Assembly (NCBI RefSeq): GCF_003332885.2
Contig: NZ_QOWJ01000002.1
Span: forward strand, 124,001 to 188,000
DNA from: Paracnuella aquatica
GTDB lineage: Bacteria > Bacteroidota > Bacteroidia > Chitinophagales > Chitinophagaceae
Direction: 5' to 3'
DNA: 64,000 bases
Every line of letters begins with the position of its first letter. Position 1 is the stretch's first letter. This document shows positions 51,950 to 61,975 of this stretch, piece by piece. The notes under the pieces were generated by a model. That model was not told the origin of the DNA and made no database searches. It was given only the letters and a program-made list of their open reading frames with translations. A program made the position numbers and the translations under genes.

Positions 51950-53044
51950 TTACAAAAACTTGTCACCGATGTTGCGTTTTACTTCGGCAGTATATTCTTT
52001 TATTTCCTGCTCTTTTTCTTTCTGGCAAATAAGCAGCACGTCCTTGGTGTCCACCACAATAAAATCATCGAGGCCCTGCAACACCACCAGCTTTTCGTTG
52101 GAAGTATGCACCACGCAACGCGTAGCATCTACCACCATTACTTTTTTGCCGGCAACGGCATTGCCCAGGTAATCTTTTTCCATGTTTTCCCATGCGCTGT
52201 TCCAGGTGCCCAGGTCGCTCCAGCCAAATGAGGCCGGAATTACAAACACGTTATCTGCTTTTTCCATGATGCCGAAGTCGATGGAAATAGATGTGCACTG
52301 CGGGTAAATGTTTTCGAGTACGGCTGCTTCTTCGCTGGTGTTGAACTTGTCTTCATCGGCGGCAAACACTTCGTACATCTCGGGCAGGTGGCGCTGAAAT
52401 GCAGCCAGGATGGTGCTCAGTTTCCAAACAAAAATGCCGGCGTTCCATAAAAAGTCGCCCGATTGTATAAAGGTTTCGGCCAGTTCGCGGTTGGGCTTTT
52501 CGGTAAATGTTTTTACGCGGTACACATCGGTGGCCACAGCAGCATCTTCGTGCTGGATATAGCCATAACCAGTGTTGGGATACGTGGGTTTAATGCCCAG
52601 TGTTACCAGTGCATTTTTCTCTTCCACAAACTCCAGTGCACCGGCGCACACCTGCATAAATTTTTCTTCATCCAAAATCAGATGATCGGCGGGAGCTACA
52701 ATCAATTTTGCATTAGCATCCAACTGCTGCAGCCGGAAAGAAATGTAGGCAATACAAGGTGCCGTGTTTTTGCGATACGGCTCCGCAATGATGTTGCTTT
52801 CGGGCAGGTGGGGCAGTTGTTCGCGGGTGATGTCCACATAGTCGCGGGCTGTTACCACAAAAATATTTTCGATGGGTACAAACTTCGTAAACCGCTCCAG
52901 TGTTTGCTGGATCAGCGTTTTGCCTGTGCCCAAAATGTCAAGGAATTGTTTGGGATGATTTACCCGGCTGATGGGCCAAAAGCGGCTGCCAATGCCCCCG
53001 GCCATGATGGCCACGTATGTGTGTTTAGTGTCGTTGTTTACCAC
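51950..53044 (-). CDS. manC: Mannose-1-phosphate guanylyltransferase
   Basis: The 364-residue nucleotidyltransferase makes GDP-mannose. The pyrophosphorylase signature is IMAGGIGSRFWPISRVNHPKQF, with AEPYRKNTAPCIAY and TFTEKPNRELAETFIQSGDFLWNAG. The isomerase (PMI) domain of the bifunctional enzymes is missing, so it is the monofunctional form. GDP-mannose feeds surface polysaccharide and O-antigen. It is close upstream of kdsD, another surface-sugar gene. Confidence 0.92.
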   Translation of the reverse strand: MVNNDTKHTYVAIMAGGIGSRFWPISRVNHPKQFLDILGTGKTLIQQTLERFTKFVPIENIFVVTARDYVDITREQLPHLPESNIIAEPYRKNTAPCIAYISFRLQQLDANAKLIVAPADHLILDEEKFMQVCAGALEFVEEKNALVTLGIKPTYPNTGYGYIQHEDAAVATDVYRVKTFTEKPNRELAETFIQSGDFLWNAGIFVWKLSTILAAFQRHLPEMYEVFAADEDKFNTSEEAAVLENIYPQCTSISIDFGIMEKADNVFVIPASFGWSDLGTWNSAWENMEKDYLGNAVAGKKVMVVDATRCVVHTSNEKLVVLQGLDDFIVVDTKDVLLICQKEKEQEIKEYTAEVKRNIGDKFL

Positions 53045-53136
53045 GTCGGATTGTTTTTAAGCCGGTCTTTTTTAGCAATGCAATAAAAGGCGCAGCTGGT
53101 TTTGGTTGTTTGTATAAAAATGCGTTGTTTATTTAT

Positions 53137-54141
53137 TTAAATCAAGCCTTCTTTCACCAGGTCGTGCAGTTGAATCATGCCCAGGTAACGGCCGTCTTCT
53201 GTAACCGGCAAATGCGTGATCTCGTACTGGCGTAAAATGCCCAATGCGTTTACGGCCATTTCTCTTGGACCGATGTTCTTTGGGTTACGGGTCATGATGT
53301 CGGTGGCTCGGATTTTATCGAGGCCATCACGTTCCAGCATGCGACGCAGGTCGCCATCGGTAATGATGCCTACCAGTTCGCCGTCCCCTTTGGTTACTGC
53401 GGTTACACCCATGCGTTTGCGAGTCATTTCCACAATTACTTCTTTCAGAGTAGCGTCTTCCCGCACCTGCGGCTTTTCGTTGTCGCGGCACAGGTCGGCT
53501 ACCCGCAGGTATAGTTTTTTGCCCAAAGTGCCGCCCGGGTGCAGCTTTGCAAAGTCATCTACTTTAAAACCTTTTTGCTGCATCAGGCACACTGCAATGG
53601 CATCGCCCATTACCAGTTGTGCAGTGGTGCTGGTGGTTGGCGCCAGGTTGTTGGGACAAGCCTCGGCATCTACCGTTGTGTTGAACACATGATCGGCATT
53701 TCGGGCCAGGTATGATGTGGTATTGCCCACCATTGCCATCAGTTTGTTGCCAAAATTTTTAATGAGGGGTACCAGCACTTTTATCTCCGGGCTTTCGCCG
53801 CTTTTGGAAATAATGATCACCGCGTCGCTTTGCTGCACCATGCCCAGGTCGCCATGGATGGCATCGGCGGCATGTAAAAAAATGGCTGGCGTACCGGTGG
53901 AGTTGAGTGTAGCCACGATCTTTTGCGCAATGATGGCGCTTTTACCAATGCCGCTGATCACGATGCGGCCTTGGCAGGCAGCCAGTGTGGCAATGGCCTG
54001 TTCAAAATCCTCGTTTACAAACTGCGCCAGCCTACTAATTGCTTCAGCTTCCATCGTAATGGTGCGCAGTGCTTCTTGCTGTATGGAGCTAATCTTTTCC
54101 AAGGCCGCAAAAATAGCGCATTTCCACTGCAGGCCCTTCAC
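53137..54141 (-). CDS. kdsD: D-arabinose-5-phosphate isomerase (KdsD/KpsF/GutQ family)
   Basis: The 334-residue protein has a SIS sugar isomerase domain (GRIVISGIGKSAIIAQKIVATLNSTG, IISKSGESPEI, HPGGTLGKKLYLRVADL) and two CBS domains (about 205-330: MTRKRMGVTAVTKGDGELVGIITDGDLRRML and ILRQYEITHLPVTEDGRYLGMIQLHDLV). It makes arabinose 5-phosphate for Kdo and thus for lipopolysaccharide. The start is uncertain: ATG 54141, or in-frame codons up to ATG 54054. It lies beside the GDP-mannose gene. Confidence 0.93.
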   Translation of the reverse strand: MKGLQWKCAIFAALEKISSIQQEALRTITMEAEAISRLAQFVNEDFEQAIATLAACQGRIVISGIGKSAIIAQKIVATLNSTGTPAIFLHAADAIHGDLGMVQQSDAVIIISKSGESPEIKVLVPLIKNFGNKLMAMVGNTTSYLARNADHVFNTTVDAEACPNNLAPTTSTTAQLVMGDAIAVCLMQQKGFKVDDFAKLHPGGTLGKKLYLRVADLCRDNEKPQVREDATLKEVIVEMTRKRMGVTAVTKGDGELVGIITDGDLRRMLERDGLDKIRATDIMTRNPKNIGPREMAVNALGILRQYEITHLPVTEDGRYLGMIQLHDLVKEGLI

Positions 54142-54372
54142 CGGTTAAAAACCCGGTTTTAACCTTTTTAACAATTGCATTGCCCGCCTACTTCGTTAAA
54201 TTCGCATACTTTTCGAAACGCCCTACGGGCCGCCATTCTCTACCCTCCGGAAATAAAACATTTTGCGAGTTGTAGCAAGCTTTTGTAAGTGGCAATACCC
54301 TGCGGGCTAATATCAATTTGCACCAACACCAATATATGGTTGCTTTTTTTAAAGCAATAAACAAGAATCAAA

Positions 54373-56640
54373 ATGGCCACTACGCGAAAAAGAGTTTCTA
54401 CCCGAAAAACCAACACCCCGGCTGTTGCAGTTGCTTCCCCAACACTTGACCTGGAAGCTGCATTACAGGAACATTTCGGTTTCAAAAAATTTAAAGGACA
54501 ACAGGAAGAAATCATCCGCTCCCTGCTTTCGGGCCGCGATACATTTGTGATCATGCCCACCGGTGGCGGTAAAAGCCTTTGCTACCAATTGCCCGCCATT
54601 GTAAGCGAAGGCGTGGCCATTATCATCAGCCCGCTGATTGCACTGATGAAAAACCAGGTAGACCTGGTGCGTGGTTACAGTGAAAAGGACGATGTGGCGC
54701 ATTTCCTGAACTCCACACTCACCAAAAAAGAAATTAAAGTGGTGCAGGACGATCTGCAGGCCGGCCGCACCAAAATGTTATACGTTGCCCCGGAAACACT
54801 CACCAAGCAGGATAACCTCGATTTCTTCAAAGCACTGAAGATCTCGTTTTTTGCGGTGGATGAGGCCCACTGTATTTCGGAGTGGGGCCACGATTTCCGC
54901 CCTGAGTATCGCCGCCTGCGCGATATGATGGATGTGATTGCGCCTGAGTCGCCAGTGATTGCGCTAACAGCTACCGCCACGCCCAAGGTGCAGAGCGATA
55001 TTGTAAAGAATCTGGGATTGCGCGACCACAACACCTTTATTTCTTCGTTTAACCGCACCAATCTTTATTACGAAATTCTGCCCAAGGTTAAAAAAGACGA
55101 TACGCTGAAAAGCATCGCCAAATTTATTGTGCAGAACAAGGGCAAGAGCGGCATCATTTATACCCTCAACCGTAAAACCACCGAAGAACTGGCCGATATG
55201 CTGATGGCCAATGGTGTAAAAGCGGTGGCTTACCATGCCGGCCTCGATGCCAAGCTGCGTGCCGAGCGGCAAGACCAGTTCCTGAACGAAGACGTGCAGG
55301 TTATTGTGGCTACCATTGCTTTTGGCATGGGCATCGACAAGCCCGATATCCGCTTTGTGATCCACTTCAATATTCCAAAGTCGATTGAAAATTATTACCA
55401 GGAAACAGGCCGCGCCGGCCGTGATGGACTGGAAGGAAAATGTATCCTTTATTATTCGCACAAAGATGTGTCGAAGCTGGAGCACCTGATGCGCGACAAG
55501 CCGCTGAGCGAACGTGAAGTGGGCGCCCAATTGATCAACGAAACAGTGGCTTATGCCGAAAGTGGCGTGTGCCGCCGCAAAGTCCTCATGAGCTATTTTG
55601 GCGAGGAGTACACTACCGAGAACTGCGGCCTGTGCGATAACTGCAAGCATCCGAAAGAACGGGTTGAAGCCAAGGAAAACATAGTACTGATGCTGCAAAC
55701 CATTATGGCGCTGGATGAGCGTTTTGCTACCGACTACGTGGTGCAGATCACCAGCGGCATTCTTACACCCAAGATCAAAATGTTCCGCCACGAAGGACTG
55801 GATGTTTTTGGCAAAGGAAAGGAGCAACCGCAGCATTTTTGGAATTCACTCATCCGCCAGATGTTGCTCGAAGATTTGTTGCACAAAGACATTGAAGAAT
55901 ACGGCGTGCTGAAGATCACCGACAAAGGCCACCAGTTTTTGAAAAAGCCCAAGTCGTTTTCTATTGTGCTCAGCAACCTGTTTGAAGAAGCCAATGCCGA
56001 CGACGATGAAGCTGCAGCAGCGGCCGATGCTGCGGGTGCTGCCGTTACCGATGAAAAGCTTTTTGAGATGCTGAAAGAACTGCGTCAGAAAGAAGCCAAG
56101 CGTAAGGGTTTGCCGCCGTTCGTTATTTTCCTCGAAACCTCGTTGCAGGATATGGCCACGCTGTTTCCCACCACCATTCCGGAGTTGGAAAAATGCAGTG
56201 GCGTAAGCAAAGGAAAAGCTGCCCGATACGGCAAGCCGTTTATTGAAATGGTGGCCAGCTATGTGGAAGAAAACAACATCACCAAGCCGGATGATTTTGT
56301 GATGAAAAGCGTGGTGAACAAAAGCGGCAACAAGGTGCACATCATCATGCAGGTGGACAAGAAAATTCCGCTGCCGGATATTGCCAAGGCAAAAGACCTG
56401 CGCATGGATGCACTGCTGGAAGAAATGGAAACCATTGCGGCCAGCGGCACCAAGCTGAACCTGGATTACGCCATCAACGATATGCTGGATGAGTACGAGC
56501 AGGAAGAGATCATGGAGTATTTTAAAAGCTGCGAGGTATCGTCGCTGCAATTGGCGCAGGAAGAGCTGGCCGACAGCAACTACAACTGGGAACAGTTAAA
56601 GATCATGCGGATCAAGTTTTTAAGCGTATACGGCAACTAG
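54373..56640 (+). CDS. recQ: ATP-dependent DNA helicase RecQ
   Basis: The 755-residue helicase has Walker [16 protein letters not shown] (60-74), [20 protein letters not shown] and the motif [12 protein letters not shown]. The zinc-binding RQC start is [13 protein letters not shown] and CGLCDNC, and an HRDC domain follows ([32 protein letters not shown]). The last 150 residues form a further helical extension typical of Bacteroidota RecQ. It unwinds recombination intermediates in genome repair. It has a charged, TTR-rich N-tail. Confidence 0.96.
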   Translation: MATTRKRVSTRKTNTPAVAVASPTLDLEAALQEHFGFKKFKGQQEEIIRSLLSGRDTFVIMPTGGGKSLCYQLPAIVSEGVAIIISPLIALMKNQVDLVRGYSEKDDVAHFLNSTLTKKEIKVVQDDLQAGRTKMLYVAPETLTKQDNLDFFKALKISFFAVDEAHCISEWGHDFRPEYRRLRDMMDVIAPESPVIALTATATPKVQSDIVKNLGLRDHNTFISSFNRTNLYYEILPKVKKDDTLKSIAKFIVQNKGKSGIIYTLNRKTTEELADMLMANGVKAVAYHAGLDAKLRAERQDQFLNEDVQVIVATIAFGMGIDKPDIRFVIHFNIPKSIENYYQETGRAGRDGLEGKCILYYSHKDVSKLEHLMRDKPLSEREVGAQLINETVAYAESGVCRRKVLMSYFGEEYTTENCGLCDNCKHPKERVEAKENIVLMLQTIMALDERFATDYVVQITSGILTPKIKMFRHEGLDVFGKGKEQPQHFWNSLIRQMLLEDLLHKDIEEYGVLKITDKGHQFLKKPKSFSIVLSNLFEEANADDDEAAAAADAAGAAVTDEKLFEMLKELRQKEAKRKGLPPFVIFLETSLQDMATLFPTTIPELEKCSGVSKGKAARYGKPFIEMVASYVEENNITKPDDFVMKSVVNKSGNKVHIIMQVDKKIPLPDIAKAKDLRMDALLEEMETIAASGTKLNLDYAINDMLDEYEQEEIMEYFKSCEVSSLQLAQEELADSNYNWEQLKIMRIKFLSVYGN

Positions 56641-56721
56641 GTTTTTCCAAACCGGCTGTTTTTGTATAAGCAATTGGCGCACAAAGGGAAAGCAAATAAT
56701 ATTGAAAAACTCTTTTCCATT

Positions 56722-56755
56722 TTTGCGCTTTATATCACCGAGTTCCTTATTTTTG
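56722..56755 (+). promoter_or_regulatory. Promoter of tRNA-Phe
   Basis: TTTG at 56722-56725 and TATTTTTG at 56748-56755 are separated by 22 bases, 34 bases before the tRNA start. Confidence 0.65.
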
Positions 56756-56789
56756 CTGCCCGTTCAGCGGTAAAACGCGGAGCAAGGAT

Positions 56790-56862
56790 GGTGCGGTAGC
56801 TCAGTCGGTAGAGCAAAGGACTGAAAATCCTTGTGTCGCCGGTTCGATCCCGGCCCACACCA
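56790..56862 (+). tRNA. tRNA-Phe (GAA)
   Basis: 73 bases fold into a standard cloverleaf: acceptor GGTGCGG with CCACACC (one C-A mismatch), D stem GCTC/GAGC, anticodon stem AAGGA/TCCTT with loop CTGAAAA (anticodon GAA), T stem GCCGG/CCGGC with TTCGATC loop. The CCA tail is not encoded. It is a single tRNA with its own promoter. Confidence 0.95.
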
Positions 56863-56947
56863 CAGAATGAAGCCTGGTACTTTTGTATCGGGCTTTTTTT
56901 TGATCCTGCAATTCATTTAAGCAAAGTACTTATTAGGGTTTTTCACG

Positions 56948-57065
56948 CCGAACTTGTTTCGGCATCTCCAACTATTATTTACTTCTTATTGAAAAAAAGT
57001 CGGGGCGTATTCAGCACTTATAGCACTTGCGAATAATGCAGGCGATGCCGAAACAAGTTCGGCAT
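56948..57065. repeat. Inverted repeat, GCCGAACTTGTTTCGGC type
   Basis: GCCGAACTTGTTTCGGCATC at about 56948 and its complement GATGCCGAAACAAGTTCGGC at about 57046 are perfect; each arm is itself a small palindrome, so it is doubly palindromic. Confidence 0.85.
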
Positions 57066-57147
57066 GACAAGTTTTCAACGCCAGACATCTATTGCAAAGA
57101 CATGCTGTTTTAATAGTTACATCCATCTGGATAACCACATAAAAAAA

Positions 57148-57171
57148 CTCCCCTGCTTTACAGCAAGGGAG
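57148..57171 (-). terminator. Rho-independent terminator
   Basis: CTCCCCTGCT and AGCAAGGGAG arms, then TTTTTTT on the minus strand. It is 229 bases past the 57400 gene stop, leaving a long 3' untranslated region. Confidence 0.8.
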
Positions 57172-57399
57172 CAATTTCTTCAGGCGTTTAGGTAATGGTT
57201 CATTTCATGGATTGGACGCCTGGGGTCTTTCAACAAAGGATTGGATCTGGACGGCTTTCTTAGGATAATCGGTTTGGTTTTTCTATAACTGTATTGGATA
57301 ATTGAATGTAGCGCCATTTTCAATGCTGCAACGCTGGTCCGTTTTCTTTCTTGCAGCAATACCGGAACACTTTATTTGTGCATAAGTGTTTTCTCTCAA

Positions 57400-58446
57400 T
57401 TATTTTCGGTTGTGGCCAGCCGTTAGTTCCTCTAATGTTTCCGGCTTCAAAATCATTGTAGCAATGTGCACCCGCCTCGATTCGCGGATCACATCATTCG
57501 CGTTGTGGCGGGCATCACCATAGTATTTTTCATCATTGCAATTGAAGCAACTGAATACAAAACTAAGTTGCGACAAGTCGAGTTTACCCGCAGTTGAAGT
57601 GCTGCACAACATGCCTGAATTTTCAGCGCCCCAACCATAAAAGTTCACCGGTGATTCGTTGTGGGCCACCAGTTGGTCGAGCGTCATGGTTGGATACACG
57701 CCCTGCTTCGATATCCAACGATTTTGCGATACTGAGTTGCTGTATTGCAGCGATGATCTGGTGTGCGGGTTGCCGCCCACACGTACCTGCTCCAGTATGC
57801 GCAAGTTGTTGCCATCGTTCCAAATAAACACAGCTTCGTACGGGCTTTGCGGAAATATTACCGAGCATGGCTGTTGGCTTTCATCGTCGGCTATAAATGC
57901 ATCCTTACGAACGTTGCCGGCACCAAACACCTGCACCAATTGCTGGTGCGAATCAAATTGCAACAGGTCTTCGGCAAACTGCAGGTCTTTTGCCTTGGGC
58001 AGTGGTTTGTTTTGTATAACGATGTTGTATAACCGCTTTCCTTCTTCCAGGTCTATTTCAGGCGAGGCAGTGATCAGCAACGAACCTTTTTCAAAAAGTT
58101 CGGTGTGCACTTTTGCTTTCAATTCGCCGGCTACAAAACCGTCTGCTTTTATGCGCTGCTTCAGCAGGTCATAATCTGTGGCGGTTATTTTTTCCAGGCG
58201 CAGCCAACCGCCGCGTCCGTTCCATTGCCGCGAAATAAAAAAGGCGTTGGCCGTGTCGCGGGTGTATTGCATGCGAACAAAATCCTGCTGCCGTTCTTCC
58301 GTCTGAAATCCTTTACGCGAAGCGTATTGCTGGAATTTGCTGGCACCGATGCCGGCCATGTTCAGCAGTTCGTTGAGCGATATGGTTTGGGCAGATATAG
58401 TTTGAAGCCCAGCTAACAGGGCCACCAGCAGGTAAAATTTTTTCAT
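57400..58446 (-). CDS. Secreted protein of unknown function
   Basis: The 348-residue protein starts at ATG 58446 with a signal peptide (MKKFYLLVALLAGLQTISAQ). No known domain is recognised. Cys-containing pairs (MLCSTSTAG, FSCFNCND) and the aromatic ISRQWNGRGGWLRLEKI stretch are notable. It lies between recQ/tRNA and mnmG, and is not in an operon with either. Function cannot be guessed. Confidence 0.6.
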   Translation of the reverse strand: MKKFYLLVALLAGLQTISAQTISLNELLNMAGIGASKFQQYASRKGFQTEERQQDFVRMQYTRDTANAFFISRQWNGRGGWLRLEKITATDYDLLKQRIKADGFVAGELKAKVHTELFEKGSLLITASPEIDLEEGKRLYNIVIQNKPLPKAKDLQFAEDLLQFDSHQQLVQVFGAGNVRKDAFIADDESQQPCSVIFPQSPYEAVFIWNDGNNLRILEQVRVGGNPHTRSSLQYSNSVSQNRWISKQGVYPTMTLDQLVAHNESPVNFYGWGAENSGMLCSTSTAGKLDLSQLSFVFSCFNCNDEKYYGDARHNANDVIRESRRVHIATMILKPETLEELTAGHNRK

Positions 58447-58540
58447 GTGCACAAGGGTTTGGTTAGCTATTGATGCATGCATTCAGCGCCGTTGCTGGCG
58501 GGTATCGCCGACAATGGCCGTTAGGTTATGGGCATAAAAA

Positions 58541-58564
58541 GGGTGCCAACGAACGCTGGCACCC
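58541..58564 (-). terminator. Terminator of mnmG
   Basis: GGGTGCCA and TGGCACCC arms around an 8-base loop; TTTTTAT on the minus strand. Confidence 0.85.
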
Positions 58565-58642
58565 GCGATATATTGTTGCGATTGAGTCGCGACAAATTTT
58601 TAAACGGCAATTAGTGGAAAAACGTTTACCGGTCAGCCATCA

Positions 58643-60505
58643 TCACCGCCCCATGTATACCATCAGTATCTGCACATCACTTGGGTTGATACCCGAAATG
58701 CGGCTCGCTTGCCCCAATGTTTGCGGCCTCATCCGGTCCAGTTTTTCCCGGGCTTCAATGCTGAGCGCCTGTATTTTGCGGTAATTAAAGCCTTCCGGTA
58801 TCAGCAGGTCTTCCATTTGCTTCATGCGGGCAACCAGTTCCCGTTCTTTGTCAATGTACACCTGGTACTTGATCTGGATTTCGGCCTGCTCTTTCGATTC
58901 CTTGTCGAAAATGGCCAAGTCGGCAGCCACTTTTGGCTGCGAACTTTCGATTGCTTCGAGGCCAATATTGGGGCGCAGCAATATTTTTTCCAATCGCTGT
59001 TTTTCCTGGATGGGTGCGCTGCCCAATGATTCCAGGAATGGATTGGCTTCTGAAGGGTCCAACTGGGTAGCCCCAATTTTTTCCTTGATGGCCGCAACCG
59101 CTGCATTTTTCTCAATAACCCGGTCCATGCGCTCCTGCGATGCCAGTCCCATGCGGTAACTCATTTCGGTCAGGCGCAGGTCGGCATTATCCTGGCGCAG
59201 CAGGGTGCGGAACTCAGCCCTGGAGGTAAACATGCGGTAAGGCTCCTGTGTTCCTTTGCTGATCAGGTCATCAATCAACACGCCGATGTACGCATCGCTG
59301 CGGCGCAGGATAAACGGCGCTTCTCCCCTCCATTTCAGGTGTGCATTAATGCCCGCCATCAAGCCCTGGCAAGCAGCTTCTTCGTATCCGGTAGTGCCAT
59401 TGATTTGGCCGGCAAAAAACAGGTTATCCAATCCTTTTGTTTCCAACGAATACCGAAGCTGCGTTGGCGGAAAGAAATCGTATTCAATAGCATAGCCTGG
59501 CCTGAAAAATCGAACGTTTTCAAAGCCAGGTACCATCCTTAACGCGGCATGTTGCACTTCTTCGGGTAGGGAGGTTGAAAAGCCATTTACATAGATCTCC
59601 ACTGTGTTCCAGCCTTCTGGCTCAACAAAAATCTGGTGGCGTTCCCGCTCAGCAAAGCGGTTGATCTTATCCTCTATGCTGGGGCAATACCTTGGGCCTG
59701 TGCCCTCAATGCGGCCCGCATACATGGGGCTCCGGTCGAAGCCGGTTTTTAGCATGTCGTGCACCTGGTTGTTGGTGTACGTGATCCAGCAACTGCGCTG
59801 TTGTTTAGGCTTGGGTGTATTGAGGTAAGAAAAGCCGGTGACTTCTTCGTCGCCTGTTTGCTCTTCCATTTTGGTGTAATCCAATGAGCGTCCGTCTACC
59901 CGCGGCGGCGTTCCGGTTTTCAGGCGGTCGCTTTCAAAACCCAAGGATACCAGTTGTTCTGTAATTCCTTCGGCTGCCCGCTCGGCTACGCGGCCTCCGC
60001 CAAAGCGTTTTTCACCAATATGAATAACGCCGTTGAGAAACGTACCATTGGTGAGCACCACGGTTTTGGCTTTGATCTCGTGACCCAAACCAGTAATTAC
60101 GCCGGTTACCTTATTCCCTTCCACCAGCAGGCCTTTCACCATATCCTGGTAAAACTCGAGGTTCGCTGTTTCCTCCAGGTGTTCGCGCCATTTTTGGGCA
60201 AACAACATGCGGTCATTTTGGGTCCGTGGGCTCCACATTGCTGGGCCTTTAGACCGGTTCAGCATCCGAAACTGGATCATCGATTCGTCAGAAACAATGC
60301 CCGAATAGCCGCCTAATGCATCCACCTCCCGCACAATCTGGCCTTTGGCAATACCGCCCATGGCAGGGTTGCAGCTCATTTGTGCAATGGTCTGCAGGTT
60401 CATGGTAATGAGCAATGTTTTGGAACCCAGATTAGCGGCCGCGGCTGCGGCTTCACAACCGGCGTGGCCGGCACCAACTACAATAACATCGTACTGCGGA
60501 AACAT
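58643..60505 (-). CDS. mnmG: tRNA uridine-5-carboxymethylaminomethyl modification enzyme MnmG
   Basis: The 620-residue FAD enzyme works with MnmE to modify U34 of several tRNAs. The start ATG 60505 gives MFPQYDVIVVGAGHAGCEAAAAAANLG with its FAD-binding motif. CNPAMGGIAKGQIVREVDALGG, GTGPRYCPSIEDKINRF and EPYRMFTSRAEFRTLLRQDNADLRL are diagnostic. The other step of the pathway, MnmD, is at 2078. The gene has its own terminator. Confidence 0.97.
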   Translation of the reverse strand: MFPQYDVIVVGAGHAGCEAAAAAANLGSKTLLITMNLQTIAQMSCNPAMGGIAKGQIVREVDALGGYSGIVSDESMIQFRMLNRSKGPAMWSPRTQNDRMLFAQKWREHLEETANLEFYQDMVKGLLVEGNKVTGVITGLGHEIKAKTVVLTNGTFLNGVIHIGEKRFGGGRVAERAAEGITEQLVSLGFESDRLKTGTPPRVDGRSLDYTKMEEQTGDEEVTGFSYLNTPKPKQQRSCWITYTNNQVHDMLKTGFDRSPMYAGRIEGTGPRYCPSIEDKINRFAERERHQIFVEPEGWNTVEIYVNGFSTSLPEEVQHAALRMVPGFENVRFFRPGYAIEYDFFPPTQLRYSLETKGLDNLFFAGQINGTTGYEEAACQGLMAGINAHLKWRGEAPFILRRSDAYIGVLIDDLISKGTQEPYRMFTSRAEFRTLLRQDNADLRLTEMSYRMGLASQERMDRVIEKNAAVAAIKEKIGATQLDPSEANPFLESLGSAPIQEKQRLEKILLRPNIGLEAIESSQPKVAADLAIFDKESKEQAEIQIKYQVYIDKERELVARMKQMEDLLIPEGFNYRKIQALSIEAREKLDRMRPQTLGQASRISGINPSDVQILMVYMGR

Positions 60506-60548
60506 AGGTGCAAAAGTACCTGCAAAGCAGCGCAACTGCTGTTATTGC

Positions 60549-61160
60549 TTACGCAAACTTTTTAAAAAAGGTCTTTTCAAAAGCCAAGTCTTGAAAGGAT
60601 GTGCCGGTGTTGAGCCGCTCGAAGTCGGCTGTATTCCATTGGCGCATCGTTTCAAGTTGCTCTTTGTGGCTGCTGAGGAATTGCGCCGTTTTGGATGCGG
60701 CGGCTTGTTGTGCGGCTTCCAATACTTTTATCTTTTCCAGCATTTCTCCGCATTGCGCCAGCCCTGTGAGCTCGAATAGATTGGTGAAATAGGCCTTGGC
60801 CGTGAGTGCATCTACTTTTAAAGAGCCTTCCTCATCTTGGACAGTGCCCGGCCGGATGTTGATGAAGTTCCAGCAAAGCTTGAGTTCTTGTTCATCTTCC
60901 AGCTTGAAGTAGTGGGTTGGAATAACGTGGTCGAGTTGCCAAACGGCCGAGAAATTCCCCCAATTCATGTGCTCGTCAAACTGAACCTCTATCCACTCGC
61001 GGAAAAGTGACGCGTCGAGGCCGAAATATGGGGCGTATTGCGTTGACTTCTGGCCTTCTAAGAGGTAACGGCGCAGTGCGATCTGCCATTTCTTCTTTTG
61101 GCGGGTGTTTTGAATTTGGTCATTTACATCTTTCGCGGGTGTCCAACGTTTTCTTGCCAT
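60549..61160 (-). CDS. HNH-like domain protein of unknown role
   Basis: The 203-residue protein contains WQLDHVIPTHYFKLEDEQELKLCWNFINIRP, in which DH and the N-rich end resemble an HNH/His-Me nuclease core; a metal-binding pair of cysteines is not evident. The rest is helical and charged. It begins 44 bases after mnmG on the same strand. Nuclease activity is a guess from a partial motif. Confidence 0.6.
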   Translation of the reverse strand: MARKRWTPAKDVNDQIQNTRQKKKWQIALRRYLLEGQKSTQYAPYFGLDASLFREWIEVQFDEHMNWGNFSAVWQLDHVIPTHYFKLEDEQELKLCWNFINIRPGTVQDEEGSLKVDALTAKAYFTNLFELTGLAQCGEMLEKIKVLEAAQQAAASKTAQFLSSHKEQLETMRQWNTADFERLNTGTSFQDLAFEKTFFKKFA

Positions 61161-61252
61161 GTTCAGGTTTCAAGTTGAAACTGTGTTATGTGGAACATTC
61201 CGTTACAAATGTAATATTGGTGTTTCGGTTTGAAACAGTGCTACGTGAAACA

Positions 61253-61690
61253 TCATAGGAACAGGCTCAGGTATTTGTCTTCCATTTGGCGCATCAGCTT
61301 CTGGTCCTTTGCTGTTTTGTCTTTATAGCCACAAAGATGCAATGCACCGTGGAAAATAACACGATGCAGTTCACGCCGGTATGTGGTTTTGAAATTCTGC
61401 GCATTCTCCTTTACGCGGTCCCAAGAGATGTAAACATCGGAATGAACGGGTTGTCCTTGTCGGTGGTAGTGAAAAGTGATGATGTCCGTAAGTGTATCGT
61501 GGGATAGATACTGTTGATTGAGGCCGAGTAAGTATTCATCGGTACAGAAGATGTAATTGATGTGCTCAATCTTGCTTTCCTCCTGTCTAAAAAGAGTGAG
61601 CACCATTTCTTTAGTCGCCGTCCGTTTCGGAAATGAAAATTGTACGTCCGCAAAGTGAAACTGAATGGGAAAGGAAGCTTGCATTTCCAA
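61253..61690 (-). CDS. ybeY: Endoribonuclease YbeY
   Basis: The 145-residue protein has the zinc-site motif HGALHLCGYKD (H...H plus Asp in place of the third His, usual in Bacteroidota) and the family segment LTDIITFHYHRQGQPVHSDVYIS. It matures 16S rRNA ends and takes part in ribosome quality control. The start ATG 61690 is likely. It is adjacent to divergent feoA. Confidence 0.93.
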   Translation of the reverse strand: MEMQASFPIQFHFADVQFSFPKRTATKEMVLTLFRQEESKIEHINYIFCTDEYLLGLNQQYLSHDTLTDIITFHYHRQGQPVHSDVYISWDRVKENAQNFKTTYRRELHRVIFHGALHLCGYKDKTAKDQKLMRQMEDKYLSLFL

Positions 61691-61738
61691 AATTCGGTAA
61701 TGAACCGCAATTGAATGCAGTAGCTTTGCGCTTTGATT

Positions 61739-61966
61739 ATGGAAATGAAACTATCGAAGCTAAAACAAGGGCAGCGGGCAAAGATCAAGGGTTTTGCGAG
61801 TTCAGATCTGGAGCTGAAATTGATGGAAATGGGCTGTATCCCGGGTGAATGGGTGGTGGTGGAACAGGTAGCGCCTCTTGGCGATCCCATTTCGATTCGT
61901 GTGGCCGGTTACTCGTTGAGCCTGCGCCTGAACGAAGCTGATCAAATCATTCTTGAAACCTTGTAG
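61739..61966 (+). CDS. feoA: FeoA-domain small protein
   Basis: The 75-residue SH3-fold protein contains QGQRAKIKGF, SSDLELKLMEMGCIPGEWVVVEQVAPLGDPISIRVAGYSLSLRL, the FeoA pattern. FeoA partners the ferrous iron transporter FeoB; no feoB is in the window. The start was set at ATG 61739, though ATG 61745 is possible. nadD follows 9 bases after the stop. Confidence 0.9.
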   Translation: MEMKLSKLKQGQRAKIKGFASSDLELKLMEMGCIPGEWVVVEQVAPLGDPISIRVAGYSLSLRLNEADQIILETL

Positions 61967-61975
61967 CAGCAATAG

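Larger units (their letters stand above)
56641..57399. other. Gene-free gap with tRNA, repeat and terminator
   Basis: Contains the tRNA-Phe promoter and gene, the GCCGAACTTGTTTCGGC repeat and a terminator; the segment 57172-57399 has no recognisable gene or structure. Confidence 0.7.

Noticed and set aside
54054-54141. Internal ATG start for kdsD
   Set aside because: Known KdsD proteins extend beyond that point, so the longer frame is kept, but this is not certain.
57172-57399. Small gene between the 57400 gene and its distant terminator
   Set aside because: No reading frame with good start, length or composition was seen; treated as 3' untranslated region.
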